NCBI GenBank assembly: GCA_022340615.1
Contig: JAJDNO010000016.1
Span: 1 to 55,374, forward strand
Direction of reading: 5' to 3'
Length of the DNA: 55,374 nucleotides
Source of the DNA: Gallionella sp.
Lineage (GTDB): Bacteria; Pseudomonadota; Gammaproteobacteria; Burkholderiales; Gallionellaceae
Shown piece by piece: positions 44,045 through 54,809 of this stretch; position 1 is the first letter of the stretch, and each line of letters starts with the position of its first letter. Under the pieces are notes generated by a model, which was not told where the DNA came from, ran no database searches, and saw only the letters and a list, made by a program, of their open reading frames with translations. A program made the position numbers and the translations under genes.

Positions 44045-44068
44045 ACCCCCGGAAATCCCGGGGGTTTT
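44045..44068 (+). terminator. Terminator of sodB
   Basis: ACCCCCGG (44045-44052) pairs perfectly with CCGGGGGT (44058-44065), loop of 5, then TTTT. It lies 33 bases after the stop codon. Confidence 0.85.
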
Positions 44069-44200
44069 GCATGGATGCGGTGAATCCGCGGGCTGGCTTG
44101 TGCAAGACGTTCACGTGCTGCGCGGACTCGCAGTCAGCGCCCATGTCCGGACTGATTGTGCAACAATTCGCCCTTATGAAATCACCACGGCAACCATTCC

Positions 44201-44986
44201 ATGAATCCCACACTCGTCTTTGATATTGAAACCGTCCCCGATGTGGCCGGGTTGCGCACCTTGCACGAACTGGATGAGCGCGTAAGCGATGCGGAGGTGG
44301 CCGAAATGGCTTTTCAGCTGCGCCGCCAGAAAACCGGCAGCGACTTCATGCCGCATCACCTGCAGCGCGTCGTTGCGATCTCCTGCGTGCTGCGCGAGGG
44401 CGACAATTTCAGGGTGTGGTCGCTTGGCGACCTGGATGAGGATGAGGGTTCCATCATCCGGCGTTTCTTCGAAGGAATCGACAAATACACCCCGCAGCTG
44501 GTGTCGTGGAACGGCAGCGGTTTCGACCTGCCGGTGCTGCATTACCGCGGCCTGATCCACGGCATCCAGTGCGCGCGCTACTGGGACATGGGCGAAGACG
44601 ACCGCGAGTTCAAGTGGAACAACTACATCAGCCGCTACCACATGCGCCATCTCGACCTGATGGACCTGCTGGCGCTGTACGGCGGCCGCGCCAATGCGCC
44701 GCTGGACGAACTGGCCAAGCTGATCGGCTTTCCCGGCAAACTGGGCATGGACGGCAGCAAGGTGTGGGAGGCTTACCAGCAAGGCAAACTCGACGAGATA
44801 CGCAACTATTGCGAGACCGATGTGGTGAACACCTGGCTGGTGTTCGCGCGTTTCCAGCTGATGAGGGGTGTGCTTACACCGGCGCGATACAAAAAGGAAT
44901 GCGATCTGGTGCGCACCGAACTGGGCAAGCTGGACCAGCCGCACTGGAAAGAGTTTCTGGCTGCCTGGCCCGAGCAGACAAAATAA
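44201..44986 (+). CDS. 3'-5' exonuclease, DnaQ-like (PolB-type) superfamily
   Basis: A 261-residue stand-alone 3'-5' exonuclease of the DEDD superfamily. Exo I is LVFDIETVPD (Asp8, Glu10), Exo II SWNGSGFDLPVLHYR, and Exo III NYCETDVVNTWLVF, which has the YxxxD form. The arrangement matches the predicted PolB-like exonucleases found as single-domain proteins in proteobacteria. The cellular substrate is unknown; DNA or RNA 3' ends are both possible. rlmD follows after 48 bases. Confidence 0.9.
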   Translation: MNPTLVFDIETVPDVAGLRTLHELDERVSDAEVAEMAFQLRRQKTGSDFMPHHLQRVVAISCVLREGDNFRVWSLGDLDEDEGSIIRRFFEGIDKYTPQLVSWNGSGFDLPVLHYRGLIHGIQCARYWDMGEDDREFKWNNYISRYHMRHLDLMDLLALYGGRANAPLDELAKLIGFPGKLGMDGSKVWEAYQQGKLDEIRNYCETDVVNTWLVFARFQLMRGVLTPARYKKECDLVRTELGKLDQPHWKEFLAAWPEQTK

Positions 44987-45034
44987 CGAACCACACTGAA
45001 ATTCGCCCTGTCCCGATAGAAGGGCGCTTCAAAT

Positions 45035-46357
45035 ATGTCCACAGAAAACAGAGTAAAAATCGAATCCCTGGACCAGGAAGGCCGCGGCATTGCGCGCAGC
45101 GAAGGCAAAGTGATCTTCATAGAGGGCGCACTGACCGGCGAACTGGTCAGCTATTCCTCTTATCGCAAAAAGCCCTCGTTCGAGCTGGCGCAGGTCACGC
45201 AAATACACAATTCATCTGCGATGCGTGTGAAGCCGAAATGCGCGCACTTCGGCGTGTGCGGTGGCTGTTCGATGCAGCACCTGGACGCAAGGGCGCAGGT
45301 TGCGGTAAAGCAGCGCATCCTGGAGGACAGTCTGTGGCACATCGGCAAGGTCAGGGCGGAAACCATATTGCGACCGATCTACGGACAGGCCTGGGGCTAC
45401 CGCGAACGCGCGCGGCTGTCGGTCAGGCACGTGATCAAGAAGGGCAAGACGCTGGTCGGCTTTCACGAGAAGCGCAGCAGTTTTGTCGCCGACATGCAGC
45501 ACTGCGAGATCCTCGTGCCGAAGATCGCCGCACTGATCCCGCAGCTGTCGGAATTGGTCCACGGCCTGTCGATCCGCGATCGCGTGCCACAGATCGAAGT
45601 GGCGGTGGGCGAGCATGTCGACGTGCTGGTTTTGCGCGTTATGGATGCGCCCAGCGTCGAAGACGAAGCCGCGCTGCGCGCCTTTGCAGACCTGCACGGT
45701 ATCCAGTTCTGGCTGCAAACGAAGGGTTACGACACGATCGCGCCGTTTCATCCGATGGAAGCGCCGCCGCTCAGTTACAGCCTGCCCGAATTCGGCATCA
45801 CGATGCCGTTCGCGCCGAGCGAATTCACCCAGGTTAACAGCGCGCTGAACCGGGTGATGATCAGCCGCGCGATGCGTCTGCTCGACCCGCAACCGGGTGA
45901 ACGCATTGCAGACTTATTCTGCGGTCTGGGCAACTTCACGCTGCCGATAGCGCGCAGCGGCGCGCAGGTGCTGGGAATCGAGGGCAGCGAAACGCTGGTG
46001 GCACGCGCCAGGCATAACGCCGATCTGAACGGCCTGGCAGGCAACGCGAAGTTTGCAGCGATGAATCTGTTCGCGATGACGGAAGCCGGATTCGACGGAC
46101 TGGGGGAGTTCGACAAGCTGCTGATTGATCCGCCGCGCGACGGTGCGCTGGAACTGGTCAGGTCCATTGTTGTCGGTAAAGGTGAGCGCGCTCCGCAGCG
46201 GATTGTTTATGTTTCGTGCAACCCCGCCACGCTGGCACGCGATGCCGCCGAACTGATCCAGCGCGGCTATGTGCTGAAATCCGCTGGGGTGATGAACATG
46301 TTTCCTCATACCTCGCATGTCGAGTCCATTGCGTTGTTCGTGAAGGAGTCCGAATGA
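45035..46357 (+). CDS. rlmD: 23S rRNA (uracil-1939 C5)-methyltransferase
   Basis: RlmD (RumA) transfers a methyl group to U1939 of 23S rRNA. The 440-residue protein has an N-terminal TRAM domain ([18 protein letters not shown]), the 4Fe-4S cysteines Cys69, Cys75 and Cys78 in [17 protein letters not shown] plus one in MQHCEIL, the SAM site [14 protein letters not shown], and the catalytic [11 protein letters not shown] cysteine. Its stop overlaps the rhodanese gene start (ATGA), indicating coupling. A separate plus-strand frame across this gene is a shadow. Confidence 0.96.
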   Translation: MSTENRVKIESLDQEGRGIARSEGKVIFIEGALTGELVSYSSYRKKPSFELAQVTQIHNSSAMRVKPKCAHFGVCGGCSMQHLDARAQVAVKQRILEDSLWHIGKVRAETILRPIYGQAWGYRERARLSVRHVIKKGKTLVGFHEKRSSFVADMQHCEILVPKIAALIPQLSELVHGLSIRDRVPQIEVAVGEHVDVLVLRVMDAPSVEDEAALRAFADLHGIQFWLQTKGYDTIAPFHPMEAPPLSYSLPEFGITMPFAPSEFTQVNSALNRVMISRAMRLLDPQPGERIADLFCGLGNFTLPIARSGAQVLGIEGSETLVARARHNADLNGLAGNAKFAAMNLFAMTEAGFDGLGEFDKLLIDPPRDGALELVRSIVVGKGERAPQRIVYVSCNPATLARDAAELIQRGYVLKSAGVMNMFPHTSHVESIALFVKESE

Positions 46358-46839
46358 AACGCTACACTGACCTTGTCGCCGAAGCGCTCACGCGCGTGCA
46401 GGAGATCCAGCCCTGGGACCTGAGCAGGCAGCTGGCCGCGGGCAGGAAGCTTTTGCTGCTCGATGTGCGCGAACCTTCGGAGTATGACGCGCTGCATATC
46501 CCCGGCGCGATCAACGTGCCGCGCGGCGTGCTGGAGCAGACCTGCGAATGGGATTTCGACGAAACCCTGCCGCTGCTTGCCGCCGGCCGTGAACTCGATA
46601 TCGTGGTGATCTGCCGTTCCGGTTACCGTTCCGCGCTGGTCGCGGACGTGATGCAGCAGATGGGCTATACCAGCGTGGTTTCGCTGAAGAGCGGCGTGCG
46701 CGGCTGGAACGATTACGATCAGCCGCTGGTTGATAGCGCCGACCAGCCGGTTGATGGCGATACCGCCGAGGACATACTGGGTCCGCATCTGCGTCCCGAC
46801 CAGCGCAAACCAGACCAGCTCAAACCGGGCCGGCATTGA
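46354..46839 (+). CDS. Rhodanese-domain sulfurtransferase
   Basis: A 161-residue single-domain rhodanese. The domain runs from about residue 18 ([28 protein letters not shown]) to 125, with the catalytic Cys87 in the loop CRSGYRS, a six-residue loop typical of sulfur rather than arsenate chemistry. The last 35 residues are a hydrophilic tail ending in repeated [14 protein letters not shown] units. It overlaps rlmD by 4 bases, which may be accidental or may link sulfur transfer to Fe-S protein upkeep; the partner is not known. No signal peptide. Confidence 0.88.
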   Translation: MKRYTDLVAEALTRVQEIQPWDLSRQLAAGRKLLLLDVREPSEYDALHIPGAINVPRGVLEQTCEWDFDETLPLLAAGRELDIVVICRSGYRSALVADVMQQMGYTSVVSLKSGVRGWNDYDQPLVDSADQPVDGDTAEDILGPHLRPDQRKPDQLKPGRH

Positions 46840-46995
46840 GCAGTGTATGCCTTGCCAGTATTTTCGACCGGACAGGGAAGCGCAAACGGGCACGTGCCGA
46901 ACTTCAGCATCGAATGCGCGTCGAAGCATTCAGGAAAGAAAAGGTATATGCTAATTACTGTAGATTCCCGGGTATAAATACTGTGGAGGTGCTCG

Positions 46996-50586
<3,591 letters not shown>

Positions 50587-50621
50587 CGATTCGTTGTCAA
50601 TTCCTTGATATTTGTCCTGAT

Positions 50622-50648
50622 AGCGGCTGAACCCGCTTGGCCGCTTTT
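50622..50648 (+). terminator. Probable terminator of nifJ
   Basis: AGCGGC (50622-50627) pairs with GCCGCT (50640-50645) across a 12-base loop, followed by TTTT. It lies 36 bases after the nifJ stop. Confidence 0.55.
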
Positions 50649-50735
50649 ATGCGCGCTATATCCAGAAACGGGATACTTGGGATGGGAAATTGATTCAGAT
50701 GCGGGAATATTTCGGTAGTAATGTGCGTCTACAAT

Positions 50736-50786
50736 GGATCGAATACTTCGTATCAGTACGGAGTCTTCGATCCTGAAGTATTTTTT
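50736..50786 (+). promoter_or_regulatory. Leader with competing hairpins upstream of the DsrE-like gene
   Basis: GGATCGAA (50736-50743) is complementary to TTCGATCC (50766-50773), and AATACTTC (50742-50749) to GAAGTATT (50775-50782), which is followed by T4. The two pairings share bases and interlock, so they exclude each other or form a pseudoknot. The second looks like a terminator hairpin, and the gene starts 56 bases later. A TACAAT box at 50730-50735 could be a -10, but would place the RNA start inside the first arm. Confidence 0.45.
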
Positions 50787-50841
50787 ACTTTCCACCTACG
50801 CCATCAACAACATGGCTAACCCTTTATCCTTAGGAGAAAAA

Positions 50842-51510
50842 ATGAATCGCTCTATCATTAAGTATTTTGCTGGCGCATTGGTATTTTTATTGAGTATGTC
50901 CAGTGCTAGCGTAGCTTTGGCCAGCGAGAAACTTGATTCAAATTCCGATGGGATCCTCGATCAATGTCAATATTTACCGCTAGCAACAAATCTGGCATTT
51001 CCGAAGAAATTTGGAAAGAAAAACACTTCTGTTTGCGTTGATATTCCTGTGAAATTGGAAAAGGCAAAAATAGTTTTCAATATGGACACTCCAGCTGTTG
51101 ATAAGGGGGGTAACGCTAACGGCCTGAAACATATGGCAATGATGGGTTACGTAATGAAACAACAAATCAAAGATGGCTTGATTAAACCGGAAGACGTTTC
51201 GATTATCGGTATCGTTCACGGATCCGCACTCAAGTGGGTAACCAAGGCAAGCACTCAAAAGAAATGGATAGACACCATCTTTAAGCTCAAGAGTGAAGGT
51301 GTAAACATTCATCTTGAAGCATGTGCTGCTGCCATGAACGGAGCAGGGTTAACCAAGAAAAATCTTTACACCTACACAGCTGAAGGCAATCCAGACCCGA
51401 AGGCAGGTGGCAGAATCTACGTAAACCAGGGCGCCTTTGGCCGTGAACTTTATTTACAGAATCATGGTTATGCTTATGCTGAAGAGGGGAATGACCACAG
51501 CGGGAAGTAA
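50842..51510 (+). CDS. Exported DsrE-like protein, AT-rich gene
   Basis: A 222-residue secreted protein. The signal peptide covers about residues 1-27 (YFAGALVFLLSMSSASVALA-S). Next comes DSNSDGILDQC, which looks like a single thrombospondin-3/EF-hand-type calcium loop, then a DsrE/DsrF-like domain: KAKIVFNMDTPAVDKGGNAN, EDVSIIGIVHGSALKWV, and the conserved-cysteine helix IHLEACAAAMNGAG. DsrE-like proteins move sulfur or bind small ligands; the exported form's job is unknown. ATG 50842 has TAGGAG close upstream; a longer frame from 50734 crosses the leader. Base composition is clearly more AT-rich than every neighbour, suggesting recent acquisition. Confidence 0.75.
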   Translation: MNRSIIKYFAGALVFLLSMSSASVALASEKLDSNSDGILDQCQYLPLATNLAFPKKFGKKNTSVCVDIPVKLEKAKIVFNMDTPAVDKGGNANGLKHMAMMGYVMKQQIKDGLIKPEDVSIIGIVHGSALKWVTKASTQKKWIDTIFKLKSEGVNIHLEACAAAMNGAGLTKKNLYTYTAEGNPDPKAGGRIYVNQGAFGRELYLQNHGYAYAEEGNDHSGK

Positions 51511-51642
51511 TAACCTGGGGCTAAAGCAGGTCTTGTGAAAATACCGGACCTGCTGCCCGGCATCGGCCGGGCCGCCAAAGTGAAGTTTCGGGTATGCACG
51601 CTTGGCCGAAAATCAGCCAGTCGCACTTCCTGTTATCCCAAT

Positions 51643-51680
51643 AGAAAAAGCCCTGTCGGTTTTCTGACAGGGCTTTTTCT
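51643..51680. terminator. Bidirectional terminator, 15-base perfect arms
   Basis: AGAAAAAGCCCTGTC (51643-51657) and GACAGGGCTTTTTCT (51666-51680) are perfect inverted repeats, giving a T-tract on either strand. It ends dsbG on the minus strand and can also stop read-through from the DsrE-like gene. Confidence 0.9.
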
Positions 51681-51710
51681 ATCCAGGTCCAACCGATTTA
51701 TCAACGTGAT
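51645..51710. repeat. Terminator/3'UTR repeat, copy 1
   Basis: Aligns with 53580-53646 in the same orientation with one single-base gap and roughly three-quarters identity by eye. In the stem T-A in this copy is C-G in the other, a compensatory change, and the flank GATTTATC (51695-51702) is shared. Confidence 0.6.
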
Positions 51711-51760
51711 TTCAGGTTGCGCGTTTTCGGTCCGGTTTAACCGTCGCGGGCAGGCTGTCC

Positions 51761-52528
51761 TCAGCGCGGCCCTAGGATTTTCGGCAGCACCTCTGGCGTG
51801 GGTGCGCCCTCCAGTTTTTCCAGGTCGCCGCTTTCATCCTTGTAGAAGATGGCCGGGGTGGCGGAAGACCCGAGCTGTTCCATCAATTTCTGGTTCGCAT
51901 CCAGTTGTACGCGAATCGATGCCGGTATCCGGTCCAGCGGCTTGATACCGCCGCTGGCATGATGCAGTTCCATCTGGGTCAGTGCGGCTTGCTGATCCTT
52001 GGCGGAGAGCAAAGCCGCCGCCTTGCCAGCGCTGGTCGGCGTGAGTATCGCAACGATGATGTGGCGCAACTGGACCTTGCCGGCCTTTAACCAGGGCTGG
52101 GCATCATTCCAGAACTTGTTGCAGTACGGGCAATTCGGGTCGGTAAATACGTAGACCACGCGCTGGGCGTGTTTGCTGCCATCTTCGATCCAGGTGCTCT
52201 TTTCAAGCTGGTTCCAGATTTTCACGGTCATCGGTTTTTTGACCAGCCTTTCCAGCGGCTCCTGGCTCAGGTCGTTCCCGTTCCCGTCTATCAGGGTGCC
52301 GATAATTGCCTGTTTGCCATCAGCAGTCAGGTAGATGGCCAACGGATGCTGCCCGATCAAGCCGGCATAACCGGTCAGTCCATCCGGCGCAGCAAAGGTA
52401 CCCATCACTTCGACACCCTGTGCTTCGAGCGACTTGATCGGAGCGGGCCAGTCTTTTCCCTGTGCGCCGAGGCTTGCGGCAAGCAGGGAGAATATCAGGG
52501 CGAACTTAACGAATGGCATTTTTATCAT
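51761..52528 (-). CDS. dsbG: Periplasmic thiol:disulfide isomerase/chaperone DsbG
   Basis: DsbG is a periplasmic dimeric thioredoxin-fold protein that reduces sulfenylated or mispaired cysteines. The 255-residue protein has a signal peptide (about residues 1-24), an N-terminal dimerisation domain (WPAPIKSLEAQGVEVMGTF, resembling E. coli DsbG), and the active site CPYC at Cys133/Cys136 in VYVFTDPNCPYCNKFW; the cis-proline region is ATPAIFY. It starts 2 bases after the TlpA-like gene, with its ribosome-binding site inside that gene, so the two are co-expressed. It should need a periplasmic electron donor, for which the TlpA-like partner is a candidate. Confidence 0.92.
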   Translation of the reverse strand: MIKMPFVKFALIFSLLAASLGAQGKDWPAPIKSLEAQGVEVMGTFAAPDGLTGYAGLIGQHPLAIYLTADGKQAIIGTLIDGNGNDLSQEPLERLVKKPMTVKIWNQLEKSTWIEDGSKHAQRVVYVFTDPNCPYCNKFWNDAQPWLKAGKVQLRHIIVAILTPTSAGKAAALLSAKDQQAALTQMELHHASGGIKPLDRIPASIRVQLDANQKLMEQLGSSATPAIFYKDESGDLEKLEGAPTPEVLPKILGPR

Positions 52529-52530
52529 GA

Positions 52531-53358
52531 TTATTCCTTGTTTATTAATAGGGCATGCGAGCGCAACTGGTTCAATTTGCTTTCCAGTGTTGCAACCGAT
52601 AGTTCACCCAGGTGGGTATCAACAAGCCGGCCGTTGGCGTTGTAGAAAAGCGTGGTCGGCAATGCCGTCGAGCCTACCTCACGGCCAAAGCCGGCAGAAG
52701 GATCGAGCAGAACATTGTCGAGATCGAGTCGTGCGGCACTGAGAAAGTTCCTGGCCGTTGCTCCATTTTCTCCCTGGTTCACAAAAACAAAGCGCGCCTC
52801 CCGATCGTTTTTTTGCGCGGCGGCAAGCACCGGCATTTCGCGTCGGCAAGGTGGACACCAGCTTGCCCACAAATTGACTACCATGGGCTTGCCCCCGGCC
52901 AGCGTGGCAAGGTCTGCCGGTGCTCCCGAAAGGGTCGTCAACGGCACGCCGGGCAGGGCCGTGTTGTTCATCATCACGATTGCGCCAAACATCGCTTCCC
53001 AGGCAAGCGCCCCTGCCGCCAGCCCCAGGATCAGCGGTTTGCGTACCGCCACGCGGTTCCAGCCACGCCACACTGCCACCAGCATCGCGGCAATCATTCC
53101 GACCCAGGGGATGAAGCCACCGTCGAGAATATCCAGCATCGACCAGGGCGCGCTGCGGTAGTTGTCGAACCAGACAGCAACGAAGGCGATGCGCGATACC
53201 AGGATGGCTGCGAGCAGCATGCCGATAAGGATGCTGCCTATGCCTGCTTGCCGTCTGCGTCCGACCATCCGTCCTGTCCATGCGGCAACCAGCAGGGCCA
53301 CGACCAACAGCAACATGGCAATCGGCAGAGGTAGCGGGGCTGGAGTTACGGTCGGCAT
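52531..53358 (-). CDS. Membrane-bound TlpA-like thioredoxin with Lgt-like N terminus
   Basis: A 275-residue fusion. Residues 1-130 contain about four membrane segments and resemble the first part of prolipoprotein diacylglyceryl transferase (RIAFVAVWFDNYRSAPWSML, DILDGGFIPWVGM), but the Lgt HGGL histidine is replaced and the rest of Lgt is absent, so transferase activity is unlikely. Residues 135-275 are a TlpA/ResA-type thioredoxin domain with ASWCPPCRREMP (Cys168, Cys171) and the cis-proline STALPTTLFY, predicted to face the periplasm. ATG 53358 starts just before the first membrane segment; 30 upstream codons were omitted. Forms an operon with dsbG. Confidence 0.8.
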   Translation of the reverse strand: MPTVTPAPLPLPIAMLLLVVALLVAAWTGRMVGRRRQAGIGSILIGMLLAAILVSRIAFVAVWFDNYRSAPWSMLDILDGGFIPWVGMIAAMLVAVWRGWNRVAVRKPLILGLAAGALAWEAMFGAIVMMNNTALPGVPLTTLSGAPADLATLAGGKPMVVNLWASWCPPCRREMPVLAAAQKNDREARFVFVNQGENGATARNFLSAARLDLDNVLLDPSAGFGREVGSTALPTTLFYNANGRLVDTHLGELSVATLESKLNQLRSHALLINKE

Positions 53359-53578
53359 GCTGAACCACCCGGTCGGTTTCCGGCATTTTCCACGCTGACG
53401 GGAAGAGCGGGGAGATTCAACAGGCTGGAAACGGTAACGATCGACCATCTTCCGTCTGGCCGGGCAGTAATGTGGTGATGTGCAAATATCATTTTCATGG
53501 TTAAACCGCGTTCGAAATTTACCGGAATGCGGAACACAAATCCATCTGAATCAGGGGATATTATTCCGGATGTTCCGG

Positions 53579-53611
53579 AAAAAAGCCCTGCCAGTTTCCT
53601 GGCAGGGCTTT
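53579..53611 (-). terminator. Terminator of the Bax-inhibitor-1 family gene
   Basis: On the minus strand AAAGCCCTGCCAG pairs perfectly with CTGGCAGGGCTTT (arms 53599-53611 and 53582-53594), followed by T6. It lies about 90 bases after the stop of the 53703-54392 gene. Confidence 0.88.
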
Positions 53612-53646
53612 CCGGTTTCAGAACCATACTGATTTATCCGCGCGAT
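53580..53646. repeat. Terminator/3'UTR repeat, copy 2
   Basis: Second copy of the element at 51645-51710, about 1.9 kb away and in the same orientation. The shared GATTTATC is at 53631-53638. Both copies sit immediately downstream of minus-strand genes. Confidence 0.6.
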
Positions 53647-53702
53647 CCCGGGGTGGCACCCGGGCCGCTTGTTGGCTTACGTTGTCTCGTAGCGAACGTT
53701 TG

Positions 53703-54392
53703 TCAGTCCCGCTCGCCGCCGAACGCCATCAGCAGGCTCAGCAGGTTGATGAAGATGTTGTAGATATCCAGGTACAGGCTCATCGTCGCCATCACGTAAT
53801 TGGTCTGGCCGCCGCGCACAATCTGACTGATGTCGAACAGGATGTAAGCCGAGAAAATCAGCACTGCAATCGCGGAGATGGTCAGCGCCAGCGCCGGGAT
53901 ATGGAAGAACATGTTGGCCAGCGACGCGACGATCAGCAGGATCAGGCCGATGAACAGGAACTTGCCCATGAAGCTGAAATCGCGTTTGCTGACGGTGGCC
54001 AGCGTCGCCAGGCTGAAGAAGATGAGCCCGGTCCCGCCTGCCGCCATGCCGACCAGCTGTGCACCGTTTTTCAGGTGCAACGCCATTTGCAGGATGGGTC
54101 CGAGGAAGAACCCGGCGACAAAAGTGAAGGCCAGCAGCAGAACAACACCCCAGATGCTGTTGCGCATCGCGGTAACGCCGAACATCAGGCCCATCATCGC
54201 GCCGAACATCATCAGCGAGAACATGATCGGATGCTGGGCCATGAACGCGAAATTGGTGGACATGCCGAGGAATGCGCCGATCACGGTCGGGATCATCGTC
54301 AGCGACAGCATCATGTAGGTGTTGCGCAGCACCTTGTTCTGCGCGGTCGAGACCGCGCCGAGCTGCGCAGCAGGGATATATTGTTGTTCCAT
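53703..54392 (-). CDS. Bax inhibitor-1/YccA family membrane protein
   Basis: A 229-residue inner-membrane protein with about seven transmembrane helices, of the BI-1/YccA/YbhL family (TMBIM). Recognisable parts are QNKVLRNTYMMLSLTM near the start, the paired helices around VVLLLAFTFVAGFFLGPIL, SKRDFSFMGKFLFIGL and the C-terminal acidic pore region FDISQIVRGG and SLYLDIYNIFINLL. Bacterial members leak calcium/protons or modulate FtsH (YccA); which applies here is unknown. It is transcribed alone towards the terminator at 53579-53611. Confidence 0.93.
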   Translation of the reverse strand: MEQQYIPAAQLGAVSTAQNKVLRNTYMMLSLTMIPTVIGAFLGMSTNFAFMAQHPIMFSLMMFGAMMGLMFGVTAMRNSIWGVVLLLAFTFVAGFFLGPILQMALHLKNGAQLVGMAAGGTGLIFFSLATLATVSKRDFSFMGKFLFIGLILLIVASLANMFFHIPALALTISAIAVLIFSAYILFDISQIVRGGQTNYVMATMSLYLDIYNIFINLLSLLMAFGGERD

Positions 54393-54797
54393 GTAAAACC
54401 TCCTGAAATTAAAGCGTTAGTTTCGAGACGGTGTTAAGACCGGCAAAGCGGGGATAAGTTTCAAACGTGAATTGAGACTGGCACGCTATGGCGACATTCT
54501 ACCGGCAAATCTCCAATTATTCGCATTTCACGATTGAACGGATAAAACGCAAATTTTACAAAATTGGCCGGAATGCGCCAACAGTCGAATTGGAGTGTGT
54601 TTGTCATGGCAAAACAATTTGATACACTTCTATCGGACTTCTGTTACATTGTCATTTGATTTCTGGTACGTGAACTTCGCACTCATAGCTTAAAGCGCCG
54701 CCAGACGGCGCACAAAACAATAAGCTACGCGCCGTCGACATGACGCGCAGCATGAGGAGAAAGTAATTGCGGCTGAAACTCAATCCCGGTTTCTGAA
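54393..54797. other. Divergent intergenic region, 405 bases
   Basis: Between the BI-1 family gene (minus) and the GH13 gene (plus). The half nearer the BI-1 gene is AT-rich. An inverted repeat GCGCCG-ccaga-CGGCGC lies at 54695-54711, and two mini reading frames occupy 54752-54796. No RNA gene, repeat family or clear -35/-10 pair was identified. Confidence 0.55.
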
Positions 54798-54809
54798 ATG
54801 AATTTCAGA
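54752..54809 (+). promoter_or_regulatory. Mini-ORFs and start-codon hairpin before the GH13 gene
   Basis: ATG 54752 opens a 4-codon frame (MRRK, stop 54764-54766) that contains GAGGAG. TTG 54767 then opens a 9-codon frame (stop 54794-54796) placed 7 bases after that GAGGAG. The GH13 ATG (54798) follows one base after this stop and lies in a hairpin TCTGAAA-TGAA-TTTCAGA (54792-54809). The layout suggests translation of the glycosidase depends on ribosomes ending on the mini-ORF. Confidence 0.4.

Larger units (their letters stand above)
53359..53702. other. Non-coding region between the Bax-inhibitor and TlpA-like genes
   Basis: 344 bases between two minus-strand genes. It holds a CCCGGG-gtggca-CCCGGG hairpin (53647-53664), the terminator/repeat at 53579-53646 and the presumed promoter of the TlpA-dsbG operon, which I could not pinpoint. 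A 93-codon frame here starts inside the terminator and looks non-coding. Confidence 0.6.

Noticed and set aside
44069..44197. Short cysteine-containing frame before the 3'-5' exonuclease gene
   Set aside because: It has no ribosome-binding site, no hydrophobic or domain pattern, and overlaps the exonuclease start.
44506..45837. 443-codon plus-strand frame bridging the exonuclease and rlmD genes
   Set aside because: It runs through two well-supported genes in another frame; composition is the arginine/glycine-rich type seen in frame shadows.
53346..53627. 93-codon minus-strand frame between the BI-1 family and TlpA-like genes
   Set aside because: It begins inside the terminator stem and runs into the TlpA-like start region; no family resemblance.
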